In this document: positions 34,809-44,157 of the stretch, piece by piece
Layout of the letters: the number at the start of each line of letters is the position of its first letter
Numbering within the stretch: position 1 is the first letter of the stretch
Assembly: GCF_024609265.1 (NCBI RefSeq)
Contig: NZ_JANHMP010000001.1
Span: 806,001-870,000 of the forward strand
Origin: Geothrix campi
Lineage (GTDB): Bacteria > Acidobacteriota > Holophagae > Holophagales > Holophagaceae
DNA length: 64,000 nt
Reading direction: 5' to 3'
The notes under the pieces: model-generated
What the model was told of the DNA's origin: nothing
Seen by the model: the letters and a program-made list of their open reading frames with translations, nothing else
Databases searched by the model: none
Position numbers and translations under genes: made by a program

Positions 34809-36172
34809 TGGCCAAGACCTCACCCCTGTTCGAGTGCACCGCCTGCGGCGCCCGCCATCCCAAGGCCATGGGCAAGTGCACGGGCTGTGGCGCCTGGGAT
34901 ACCGTCCAGGAGGTGCGCGGAACGCTGAAGCGCGATCTCCAGCGCTCCGGCTCCGCCTATGCGCAAAGCCACTACTCGGGCCCCATCGCCCTGCCCGATG
35001 TGGATGTGACCGACACGCAGCGCAGCCCCACGGGCCTCGTCGAACTTGACCGCGTCCTGGGCGGCGGCGTGGTTCCCGGCATGGTCGCCTTGTTGGGTGG
35101 CGAACCCGGCATCGGCAAGTCCACCCTGCTGCTCCAGTGGGCCGCCACCACCCAGGGCACGGTCCTCTACGCCAGCGGTGAGGAGAGCGAGCGCCAGATC
35201 AAGCTGCGGGCCCAGCGCCTGGGTGCTGAAAACCCGGGCATCCACCTGCTGGCGGAAACGGACGTGCGCCGCATCCTCGAGGAAGCCGAGCGCATGCAGC
35301 CCGGCCTGCTGCTGGTGGACAGCATCCAGACCCTCTTCGACCCCGATTTCGAAAGCAGCGCCGGCAGCGTGAGCCAGGTGCGGGGCTGCGCCGCCATGCT
35401 CACCCGCTGGGCCAAGACCACGGGCACGCCCCTGGTGCTGGTGGGCCACGTCACCAAGGACGGCAGCCTGGCGGGCCCGAAGGTCCTGGAGCATCTGGTG
35501 GACACGGTGCTGGCCTTCGAAGGCGACCGCCACCATCACCATCGCCTGCTACGGGCCCTCAAGAACCGCTTCGGCGCCGCCTTCGAGCTGGGGGTCTTCG
35601 CCATGACCGAGAAAGGCCTGGTGCCGGCGGAGGGCAATCCCTTCTTCCTGGATGCCGAACCGAGGCCCGGTTGCGCCGCCACCGTGGTACTCAGCGGGAC
35701 GCGCCCGATGGTGGTCGAGATCCAGGCGCTCGTCGCCGCCGCTGGCCTGGGCATCCCCCGCCGCACGGCCCTGGGCATCGACGGGCAGCGGCTGGCCATG
35801 CTCTGCGCCGTGGCCGAGCGCCGCGGCGGCGTGCAGCTCCACGACCGGGACATCTACATGAACGTGGCCGGAGGCCTGGAAATCGAGGATCCCGCCGCGG
35901 ACCTCGCCGTGATCGCCGCCCTCTGCAGCAGCGCGGGCGGCCGCCTCCTGGCCGAGAAGTGCCTCTTCATGGGCGAAGTGGGCCTCACCGGCGAAGTCCG
36001 CCCCGTGGCCCAGCTTCCCCTGCGACTCCAGGAAGGTGCCCGCCTGGGCTTCGCCGCCGCCGCCGTGCCCCGCCTCGGTCTGGAAGGGAAAAGCCCCCTC
36101 GACCTCTTCCCAGAGACCAGCGTTGAACGCTTGCGGGGGAAAGCCTGGTTGAAGGGGGTTGTGGAGGAATGA
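34808..36172 (+). CDS. radA: DNA repair protein RadA
   Basis: RadA is a RecA-like ATPase that helps process branched recombination intermediates. The 454-residue protein has the N-terminal C4 zinc finger (CTACGARH and CTGCGAW), a Walker A loop LLGGEPGIGKSTLLLQW, Walker B LLLVDSIQTL, the RadA-specific LKNRFGAAFELGVF and a C-terminal Lon-protease-like domain with FMGEVGLTGEVRPV. It is translationally coupled to the B12-domain gene. Confidence 0.96.
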   Translation: MAKTSPLFECTACGARHPKAMGKCTGCGAWDTVQEVRGTLKRDLQRSGSAYAQSHYSGPIALPDVDVTDTQRSPTGLVELDRVLGGGVVPGMVALLGGEPGIGKSTLLLQWAATTQGTVLYASGEESERQIKLRAQRLGAENPGIHLLAETDVRRILEEAERMQPGLLLVDSIQTLFDPDFESSAGSVSQVRGCAAMLTRWAKTTGTPLVLVGHVTKDGSLAGPKVLEHLVDTVLAFEGDRHHHHRLLRALKNRFGAAFELGVFAMTEKGLVPAEGNPFFLDAEPRPGCAATVVLSGTRPMVVEIQALVAAAGLGIPRRTALGIDGQRLAMLCAVAERRGGVQLHDRDIYMNVAGGLEIEDPAADLAVIAALCSSAGGRLLAEKCLFMGEVGLTGEVRPVAQLPLRLQEGARLGFAAAAVPRLGLEGKSPLDLFPETSVERLRGKAWLKGVVEE

Positions 36173-36221
36173 CCGGGATCCTTGGGGTGCCAGGCCATCC
36201 ATTCCGCCCTATGATCGCCCA

Positions 36222-37202
36222 ATGACCTGGAGACCCCTTCCCCGGGTGGACACGGATGCCCGTGCCCTGCCCCTCGATCCCCGCCAGGGCTACCTGTTGT
36301 CGCGCCTGGATGGAACCCTGGACCTGCCCACCCTCGCGGCGCTCACCGGCCTGGATGAAGGTGAGCTGGTTGGGATGCTGCGCGAGCTGGTGGCCATGGG
36401 CGCCGTGGCTGCGGAGGAACCCGCCGTCCCGGTGGTGCCGCCCCCGGCCACCGAGCCCGGTGCTGAAGAAAGCGAACCCGAGGGGGAGGCTCTGGAGGAG
36501 GATGCCCCCCTCGCCGCCGCCCGGGCGGCGACCCACCGCCAGCTCTTCGAGCACCAGCTCCACGCCCGTCCGGTGGATGAGCGCGTGGCCCGGGCCCGGA
36601 CCGCGGTGGAGCCCGAGCTGAGCGCCTGGTGTTTCGATCCCATGGCGGAAGTGATCCGCGCCGTGCTGGAGAACCCGCGGGTGGGCCCCCTCCACGCGCG
36701 CCTCATCGCCGCCCATCACCGTACGGCTGCAGGCCTGGAGGCCCTGGGCGGCCGCACCGGCTTCACGAACGACCTGGGGGTTCGCCGCGCGCTGCTCCAG
36801 AACCCCCTCCTTCCGACGGGGCTCTACCGCCGGCTCTGGTCCCCCCGGCGCCTCCTGGAACAGTACCTGGTGGCCATCTCTCGCGATGCGCCGGAGCAGG
36901 TCCGCGCCATGGCCCGCGACCTCCTCCGCGCCAGCTTCACCCAGCGCACGGGCGAGGAGAAAGCCGAGCTCATCTTCACCACCGAGGGCCGCTGCCTGGC
37001 CAGCCTGGTGGGCCTCACGCTGGACGGCCACGCCACCGCCCTGCTCTGCCGCCGCACCTACGTCTCCACCCTGCTCATCCAGAACCTGGGCCGCTGGAGC
37101 GCCACGCCGCCCCAGCTCATCGCCCACCTGCGCCGCCAGGACACCGTGAAGCGCAATGCGCCCCTGCGGCAGCTGCTGGAGCGGCATCCGAACGCCAGCT
37201 GA
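36222..37202 (+). CDS. Hypothetical protein with N-terminal winged-helix-like module
   Basis: This 326-residue soluble protein was not recognised. Residues about 22-62 (GYLLSRLDGTLDLPTLAALT, then GELVGMLRELVAMGAV) look like the small helical module that ends with a hydrophobic L-x-x-L-x-x-x-G-A/L-V pattern, common in DUF4388-associated proteins of deltaproteobacteria and Acidobacteriota. An acidic Pro/Glu linker follows (about 64-100), then an all-helical C-terminal region (about 100-326) rich in Arg and Leu, resembling alpha-repeat proteins. There is no signal peptide. The start at 36222 is 49 bp after radA with a weak ribosome-binding site. Confidence 0.65.
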   Translation: MTWRPLPRVDTDARALPLDPRQGYLLSRLDGTLDLPTLAALTGLDEGELVGMLRELVAMGAVAAEEPAVPVVPPPATEPGAEESEPEGEALEEDAPLAAARAATHRQLFEHQLHARPVDERVARARTAVEPELSAWCFDPMAEVIRAVLENPRVGPLHARLIAAHHRTAAGLEALGGRTGFTNDLGVRRALLQNPLLPTGLYRRLWSPRRLLEQYLVAISRDAPEQVRAMARDLLRASFTQRTGEEKAELIFTTEGRCLASLVGLTLDGHATALLCRRTYVSTLLIQNLGRWSATPPQLIAHLRRQDTVKRNAPLRQLLERHPNAS

Positions 37203-37208
37203 GCGGGG

Positions 37209-37922
37209 CTAGCGCGTCACCCAGGTGGCGAAGGTCATCCAGAGCCCGGTACCTGCAAGGGCCAGGCGCAGCCAATGCGACAGGATGACGAAGAGCCCGC
37301 CCCACAGGAAGGCGGGGTGCAGACGGCCCGTGCGGCGACGATCGTAGATCGCGCAACCGATCACCGCGAGGTCTGTCAGGCCGAAATAGGCCAGGGGTCC
37401 GGCCTTGGCGATGGCGTCGAGGGGAATCCTCGCGATGGCTGCCGCGAGGATTCCCACACAGGAGAGCAGCATGAGCCGCTTGTGGTAGTCCCCCCGGGCC
37501 CGAAGGCCGAGCCCCGCGCCCACCATGGTTCCGAACACCACCATGTCACCCAGGGGCACCACCAGGAAGATGAGGGGCGGCGGCCCCGGGGAGCGTCCCG
37601 CCCGCGCGGCCAAGATGGCCGTCACCGTACCGACCACCAGAACCGCCGTCGCGAGAAAGGCACCGAGCAGGCCGAGCTGCCGGTGCAGGTCCAGCCGGCG
37701 GACCGCCACCAGCCGCGTCTGCACCACGAACAGGCCGAACCAGAGGCTCATCACCAGCCCGTGCAGGTGCAGCAGGGGTGACAGGGTGGGCGTGCCGAAG
37801 ACCGCCTTGAGGTAGTAGGTCTTCGCGAAGCCGAGGACCACGATGGCCGCCACCGCCCAGGCCGCGATGGTGTAGAGGCGGTGCGGGGGTGCGAGCGCGA
37901 TGGAGCGCGAATCGGTGGCCAT
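37209..37922 (-). CDS. Six/seven-helix membrane protein
   Basis: This 237-residue integral membrane protein is of unknown function. Hydrophobic segments lie near residues 17-35, 48-67, 83-105, 118-138, 147-165, 175-190 and 205-225. The pattern HLHGLVMSLWFGLFVVQTRL followed by LDLHRQLGLLGAF is typical of a broad family of small membrane proteins (DUF2306-like), in which the paired histidines may matter for haem or metal, though that is unproven. ATG 37922 sits behind CCGGAGGAC. It is convergent with the radA-side gene (6-bp gap) and divergent from the methyltransferase. Confidence 0.75.
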   Translation of the reverse strand: MATDSRSIALAPPHRLYTIAAWAVAAIVVLGFAKTYYLKAVFGTPTLSPLLHLHGLVMSLWFGLFVVQTRLVAVRRLDLHRQLGLLGAFLATAVLVVGTVTAILAARAGRSPGPPPLIFLVVPLGDMVVFGTMVGAGLGLRARGDYHKRLMLLSCVGILAAAIARIPLDAIAKAGPLAYFGLTDLAVIGCAIYDRRRTGRLHPAFLWGGLFVILSHWLRLALAGTGLWMTFATWVTR

Positions 37923-38095
37923 GTCCGTCCTCCGGGATGGGGTCCAGTGACTGAGTTGCTTCGGGAGTGATCCATTCAAACTAAGCCCATGAGACACAAA
38001 ATCAATTGTAAATTAACGTTATTATTTTTTATCGTGAAATCAATCATGCAAGCCCGCTCCCTGGGGATTCCCGCCCCCTCCGCTAGACTGGCGTC

Positions 38096-38941
38096 ATGAC
38101 AGGCATGGAGGCAGGGGTGGCCGGATCAGGTGAGCGCGACTACGTCCTCGGGACCCACCGGGAGGAAATCGAACGGTTGGGGCTCCAGCACCGGGTCTGG
38201 CGCCCGCATGTGCTGGAATGCTGGCGCCGGGCCGGGATCACCACGGGTTCACGCGTATTGGACGTGGGTGCGGGACCGGGCTACGCCACCGTCGATCTGG
38301 CGGAGATCGTGGGGCCCACCGGGGAGATCCACGCCGCTGAGCGCTCCAGCAACTTCATCCAGCATGCCCGGGAGACCTGCACGGCCAGGGGCTTGTCGAA
38401 CGTGCGCTTCCACGAGCAGGACCTCATGGCTGGCCCGGTGGACGTGCAGGGCATGGATGCCACCTGGTGCCGCTGGGTGGCCTCCTTCGTGTCGGATCCC
38501 GCGAAACTGGTGGCCACCGTGGCCCGGGCGCTGCGGCCCGGCGGCGTGGCCATCTTCCACGAGTACCTCGACTACCGGACCTGGCGCCTGGCGCCCCCCT
38601 GCCCGCCCCTGGAGTCGTTCGTAGCGGAGGTCATGGCCAGCTGGCGTGCCTCTGGCGGCGAGCCGGACGTGGCGCTCTCCCTGCCCACCCTGCTCGAGGC
38701 GGCCGGCCTCACGGTGAAACACCTCGAGCCGAAAGTCTTCGTCATTCCGCCCAGCGACTTCATCTGGAAGTGGCCCTCGGAATTCGTGGAGATCAACCTC
38801 CAGCGCCTGCTCGAGCTGGGCCGTGTGGACAAGGCCTGGACGAACGCCGTCCGCACCGCCCTGCGCGACGCCGCTGCCGACCCCAGGACCCTGATGATCA
38901 CGCCCATGGTCCTGGAGATCGTGGCCGAGCGGCGAAGCTAG
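38096..38941 (+). CDS. SAM-dependent class I methyltransferase
   Basis: This 281-residue Rossmann methyltransferase has SAM motif I as VLDVGAGPGYATVDLAEIVG, motif II with the acidic residue in GEIHAAERSSNFIQHAR, and a post-motif strand RPGGVAIFHEYLDYRTW. The first 45 residues are helical. It resembles ubiquinone/menaquinone-type or small-molecule methyltransferases, but the acceptor cannot be told. The preceding 100 bp are AT-rich and hold the divergent promoters shared with the membrane protein gene. Confidence 0.85.
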   Translation: MTGMEAGVAGSGERDYVLGTHREEIERLGLQHRVWRPHVLECWRRAGITTGSRVLDVGAGPGYATVDLAEIVGPTGEIHAAERSSNFIQHARETCTARGLSNVRFHEQDLMAGPVDVQGMDATWCRWVASFVSDPAKLVATVARALRPGGVAIFHEYLDYRTWRLAPPCPPLESFVAEVMASWRASGGEPDVALSLPTLLEAAGLTVKHLEPKVFVIPPSDFIWKWPSEFVEINLQRLLELGRVDKAWTNAVRTALRDAAADPRTLMITPMVLEIVAERRS

Positions 38942-38957
38942 GCGCCCAGCGAAGTGT

Positions 38958-40685
38958 CTAAGCGTAGACCCGCTGCAGCCCCGGATCCTGGGTCAGCTCC
39001 TCGATGAGGTCGCGGACGCTGATGAGGTCGCGGAGCTTGGCGCCGTTGCTGCCGGTGAAGAAGAGGCCGTTCTCCTGGTCGCCCTTCATGGCATCGGCCA
39101 GGCGGTCGGCGATGCAGTAGCCCACCGCGGCGGCGCCCTTGCCGTGACCACAGGGCGAGAGGCAATTGCTGACGCAGCGGATCTGGGGCGCGGTGCCGGC
39201 CTCGATGCGCGCCTGCAGGGAGGTGCGCACGCCGCGGGCCGGCAGGCCCACGGGGGACTTCATGAGGCCGATGTCCTCAGCCTTGGCGCGGAGGATGACC
39301 TCCTTGAAGATCGGCGAGGCGTCGCACTCGAAGGTGCCGATGAAGCGGGTGCCCATCTGCACGCCGGAGGCGCCCAGGGTCAGGAACTTCTGGATGTCCG
39401 CATGGTCCCAGACGCCGCCCGCGACCAGGACGGGGAAGTCGCCCCACTTGTCCCGCTCCGCGATGACCTCGGGCAGGATGTTCTCCAGGGTATGGGCCGG
39501 ATCGGCACAGCCTTCGTGGCTGAACCCCTGGTGGCCGCCGCTTTCGGGGCCTTCCAGCACCACGGCGTCCGGCAGGCGGTTGTACTTCCGCTGCCACTGC
39601 TTGCAGATGACGTTGAGGGCCCGGCCCGAGGACACGATGGGCACCAGGGCCACGTCCGCGTCGCCCACCATGCCCGGCAGGCCCAGAGGCAGACCCGCAC
39701 CCGACACGATCATCTGGGCGCCGCCCGCGAGGGAGGCCTTCACGGCGGCTTCGTAGCCCTCGATGGCGCAGAGGATGTTCACGCCCACGGCGCCGCGGCC
39801 GGCGGAGCGCTCCCGGGCCTCGCGGATGATCCACTCCAGGGCCTTGGGCGGGTTCAACGAATCGGAGCCGTCAGGGCGGCCCAGACGCATCTTCGGATTG
39901 GCCGAGCCGTGATAGCCCGTGCCGATGGCCGAGACCAGGCCCACGCAGCCCTCGTGGGCCACGGCGCCGGCAAGGCCTTCCCAGGAGATGCCCACGCCCA
40001 TGCCGCCCTGCTGGATGGGATAGGCCAGGTCGAGGTTGCGGATGCGCAGGCGCGGCAGCGTGCAGGCACCCTTGCGCACCAGGGCCTGGGCCATGGAATC
40101 CAGGCCCGCCATGAGGCGCGACCGGAAGGCTGCCAGCGGCGACGCATCCAGCATCGAGGGCGTGCGGGGCTGGAGGCCGAAGGCACCGTCGGCCATGGCT
40201 TGTCTCGCCTCGGCTTCGGTATCGGCCGTGGCCATCACAGGGAGGCCCAGGGAACGGAGAGCCGCGACCAGGCCCGGCCGGGCCAGCAGAGCGGAAGCGC
40301 CGCCGGCCTTCGCCTGGGCAGCTTCCTCTGCGTTCTGGACGGCCACGATGCGGGGCAGGTTGGCATGGCGCAGCATGGTGAGAGAGGGTGGCAACTCCGC
40401 CGTGTGCAACAGGAAGGCCACGCCGGCTTCGCGGGCCGCGGCCATGACGGCGTCTGCACTATCGCGGAGGCCGCGCAGATCCAGCCCGATCTTGCCGCCC
40501 TCGCGCATGGAGGCTCTCAGTTCGTGCAGTCGTTCCCGGAGCTTGGCGGTATCGGGAAAGGCTTCAGTGCGGGGCAAGGCCCAGCCGCCGGCCCGGAGGA
40601 AGGCGGCCTGGAAATCCAGCGAACCGGGCGCCTGCCAGCCCTGGAGGGTGGGCAGGGACGCGGTGTTGAAGAAAGACTCGGACAT
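38958..40685 (-). CDS. Nitronate monooxygenase-family flavoprotein with N-terminal extension
   Basis: This FMN-dependent TIM-barrel protein has 575 residues. The core from about 211 to the end has the NMO pattern: YPIQQGGMGVGISWEGLAGAV, GVNILCAIEGYEAA, VALVPIVSSGRALNVICKQW, EGPESGGHQGFSHEG, VLVAGGVWDHADIQKFLTLGASGVQMGTRFI and a cysteine-containing tail RCVSNCLSPCGHGKG. Relatives with this tail are about 360-400 residues. The first about 210 residues are extra and look like half of another barrel (IGLDLRGLRDSADAVMAAAR, PRIVAVQNAEEAAQAKAGGA). The substrate may be a nitronate, but an enoyl-reductase role is possible. Confidence 0.85.
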   Translation of the reverse strand: MSESFFNTASLPTLQGWQAPGSLDFQAAFLRAGGWALPRTEAFPDTAKLRERLHELRASMREGGKIGLDLRGLRDSADAVMAAAREAGVAFLLHTAELPPSLTMLRHANLPRIVAVQNAEEAAQAKAGGASALLARPGLVAALRSLGLPVMATADTEAEARQAMADGAFGLQPRTPSMLDASPLAAFRSRLMAGLDSMAQALVRKGACTLPRLRIRNLDLAYPIQQGGMGVGISWEGLAGAVAHEGCVGLVSAIGTGYHGSANPKMRLGRPDGSDSLNPPKALEWIIREARERSAGRGAVGVNILCAIEGYEAAVKASLAGGAQMIVSGAGLPLGLPGMVGDADVALVPIVSSGRALNVICKQWQRKYNRLPDAVVLEGPESGGHQGFSHEGCADPAHTLENILPEVIAERDKWGDFPVLVAGGVWDHADIQKFLTLGASGVQMGTRFIGTFECDASPIFKEVILRAKAEDIGLMKSPVGLPARGVRTSLQARIEAGTAPQIRCVSNCLSPCGHGKGAAAVGYCIADRLADAMKGDQENGLFFTGSNGAKLRDLISVRDLIEELTQDPGLQRVYA

Positions 40686-40693
40686 GCATGGCT

Positions 40694-40801
40694 CCGGGGG
40701 AGCGGAAAAGGCTTATCTCCCAAGGACTATTGTGAGGCCAATCCCCCTGTGACGGGGTTCAACCTTCTACCTGGAGTCAAAAGCCTTATCCACTCCCCCG
40801 G
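40694..40801. repeat. 20-bp imperfect inverted repeat in ilvC/nitronate monooxygenase gap
   Basis: The arms at 40694-40713 and 40782-40801 match in 18 of 20 bases as reverse complements and end in CCGGGGG. Between them lies a small CCCC/GGGG hairpin. It fills the 122-bp gap after ilvC. It could terminate the ilv operon or be a remnant of a small mobile repeat. Confidence 0.6.
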
Positions 40802-40807
40802 ATTCTC

Positions 40808-41830
<1,023 letters not shown>

Positions 41831-41866
41831 GGGAGGCTCCTTGTGGGGTGATCGGAAGGTGGAAGG

Positions 41867-42406
41867 TCAGACGGACATGGCCTGGTTGCTGGCCGGTAGG
41901 GGGGCTGCGGCGGGTCGCTCTGGCGAAGCGCGCGGGCCGCGGGCCATGGCGACGGCCCCGGTGCGGCCCAGTTCGAGGATTCCGTAGGGGCGCAGCGCAT
42001 CCACCAGGGCATCGATCTTGTCGGGGCCACCGGCGCACTCGATGGCGAGACTGTCTCCCGCGATGTCCACCACGTTGGCGCGGAAGACCTGGGCCAGCTG
42101 GAGGATCTCGGAACGGACATCGAGTCCCGCCGCCACCCGGATGAGGGCCAGGTCCCGCACCACCTTCGGACGGTCGCCCAGCTGCTGGACCTCGAGGACG
42201 TTCACCTGCTTCCGCAAGTGCTCCACCGCCAGCCGGACGGTGGCCTCCTCCGCGTCCACGACGATGGTCATGCGGGACTGGCGGGGCCGCTCCGTGGGGC
42301 CCACGGTGAGGGAGTGGATGTTGAACCCCCGGCGGCGGAACAGGGAGGCCACCCGCGTCAGCACGCCCGGTTCATCGTCGGTGTAGACCACAAGCACATG
42401 GGGCAT
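41867..42406 (-). CDS. ilvN: Acetolactate synthase small (regulatory) subunit
   Basis: IlvN binds valine and sets feedback control and full activity of IlvB. The 179-residue protein opens with the ACT domain (VYTDDEPGVLTRVASLFRRRGFNIHSLTVGPTE) and continues with the ALS_ss C-terminal domain (REVSEI-like region VRSEILQLAQVFRANVVDIAGD). It is placed ten bases after ilvB, behind AAAGGA. The tail of about 20 residues is Ala/Pro-rich and not conserved. Confidence 0.95.
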   Translation of the reverse strand: MPHVLVVYTDDEPGVLTRVASLFRRRGFNIHSLTVGPTERPRQSRMTIVVDAEEATVRLAVEHLRKQVNVLEVQQLGDRPKVVRDLALIRVAAGLDVRSEILQLAQVFRANVVDIAGDSLAIECAGGPDKIDALVDALRPYGILELGRTGAVAMARGPRASPERPAAAPLPASNQAMSV

Positions 42407-42416
42407 GGCAATCCTT

Positions 42417-44147
42417 TCAGACGGGGTCGGACCCAGTTTCGGCGATGGCGCTGGCAGCGGGCCGCCGGATCATCTCGTGCAGCGCGGCACCGGCGGGGAC
42501 CATGGGGTAGACGCTGTCCTCCTGCTCCACCCGGAATTCGATGAGGGCTGTGCCCGGCTCCGCCCGGGCGGCAGCCACGGCCTCGGCCAGGGCCGCCCGC
42601 GTATCCACGCACTGGCCATGGATGCCAAAGGCGCCGGCCAGCTTCACGAAGTCCGGCGACAGGATGGGCGTGGCGGCATAGCGCCCCTCGTAGAACAGCG
42701 CCTGCCACTGGCGGACCATGCCGAGGAAGCCGTTGTTGATGATGGCGATGTTCACCTTCACGCCCTCCTGCACGGCGGTCATCAGCTCGGCGAAGGTCAT
42801 CTGGAAGCCACCATCGCCGGCCACCACCCAGACCTCGGCCTCGGGTCGGGCGATCTTCGCCCCGATGCCCGCAGGCAGCGCGAAACCCATGGTCCCGGCG
42901 CCTCCGCTGGTGATGAGGCTGCGCTCCGCGTCGTGATGGTAGTACTGGGCCTCCCACATCTGGTGCTGGCCCACGTCCGTGGCCACCACTGCCTGGCCGT
43001 CAGTGAGGCGCCAGAGGTCGTGCATCACATGGGCGGCGTAGAGGTGGCCGTCGTCCGGCAGATTCTTGATGTCCCGGACGGCGGAATCGCCGCGCCACTC
43101 CCGGATCGTCCCCAGCCAGGCAGAGCGGTCCGCCACCGGGACGCCGGGCAGCAGCGCCTGCAGGGTGCTGCGCAGGTCACCGGCGATGGCCACGTCTACC
43201 GGCACGTTCTTCCCCAGTTCGCTGGCGTCGATGTCGATGTGGATCTTCTTCGCGTGGGGGGCGTACTCCTTGAGCTTGCCGGTCACGCGGTCATCGAAGC
43301 GCATGCCCAGAGCCAGCAGGAGGTCCGCCTCCTGGATGGCTTTGTTGACCCAGGACTCGCCGTGCATGCCCATCATGCCGAGGCTGAGGGGATGCGTGGC
43401 GGGCACCGCGCCCAGACCCAGCAGCGTCAGGGCGAAGGGGATGTCCGCCCGTTCGGCCAGGGTGAGCACCTCGGTCCGGGCGCCGGACAGCTGGATGCCG
43501 TGGCCCGCCAGGATGAGGGGGCGCTTGGCGGAGCGGATCAACTCCAGGGCGCGGGCCAGGGCCGCGGGATCCAGGGGCGGAGGAAGGTGGCGGAGGTGGC
43601 GGATGGGCTCCGCCGCCTCCCAGTCCAGCTCCGCTCGCCCCTGCTGGGCGTCCTTGGTGATGTCCACCAGCACGGGGCCAGGGCGGCCGCTCTTCGCGAC
43701 GGCGAAGGCCTCCCGCAGGGCTGGCACGATGTCCGCGGCCCGGGTGACCAGGTAGTTGTGCTTGGTGACGGGCAGCGTGATGCCCGTGATGTCCACTTCC
43801 TGGAAGGCGTCGGTGCCCAGCACGCCGGAACCCACCTGCCCCGTGATGGCCACCAGCGGCGTGGAATCCATCATGGCCGTGGCCAGGCCCGTCACCAGGT
43901 TCGTGGCGCCGGGCCCCGAGGTGGCCACCACCACGCCCACGCGGCCCGAGGCCCGGGCGTAGCCGTCGGCCATGTGCACGGCGCTCTGCTCGTGACGCAC
44001 CAGCACATGCCGGATGTCGAAACCCACCATCGCGTCATAGGCGGGGAGGATGGCTCCCCCCGGGTAGCCGAAGACGGTGGTGACGCCTTCCCGTGTCAGG
44101 CATTCCCAGATGAGCTGGGCTCCCGTATACGATCCGCTCTGAGTCAC
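42417..44147 (-). CDS. ilvB: Acetolactate synthase large subunit
   Basis: This thiamine-diphosphate enzyme condenses two pyruvates (or pyruvate and 2-ketobutyrate). The 576-residue protein carries VFGYPGGAILPAYDAM, the activating glutamate in VRHEQSAVHMADGYARA, GPGATNLVTGLATAMMDS, and the ThDP motif GDGGFQMTFAELMTA with NNGFLGMVRQWQ. The frame opens at an ATG at 44180 inside ilvD, but the GTG at 44147 has a strong AAGGAGGAACC site and fits the family N-terminus, so I prefer it. Confidence 0.95.
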   Translation of the reverse strand: MTQSGSYTGAQLIWECLTREGVTTVFGYPGGAILPAYDAMVGFDIRHVLVRHEQSAVHMADGYARASGRVGVVVATSGPGATNLVTGLATAMMDSTPLVAITGQVGSGVLGTDAFQEVDITGITLPVTKHNYLVTRAADIVPALREAFAVAKSGRPGPVLVDITKDAQQGRAELDWEAAEPIRHLRHLPPPLDPAALARALELIRSAKRPLILAGHGIQLSGARTEVLTLAERADIPFALTLLGLGAVPATHPLSLGMMGMHGESWVNKAIQEADLLLALGMRFDDRVTGKLKEYAPHAKKIHIDIDASELGKNVPVDVAIAGDLRSTLQALLPGVPVADRSAWLGTIREWRGDSAVRDIKNLPDDGHLYAAHVMHDLWRLTDGQAVVATDVGQHQMWEAQYYHHDAERSLITSGGAGTMGFALPAGIGAKIARPEAEVWVVAGDGGFQMTFAELMTAVQEGVKVNIAIINNGFLGMVRQWQALFYEGRYAATPILSPDFVKLAGAFGIHGQCVDTRAALAEAVAAARAEPGTALIEFRVEQEDSVYPMVPAGAALHEMIRRPAASAIAETGSDPV

Positions 44148-44157
44148 GGTTCCTCCT

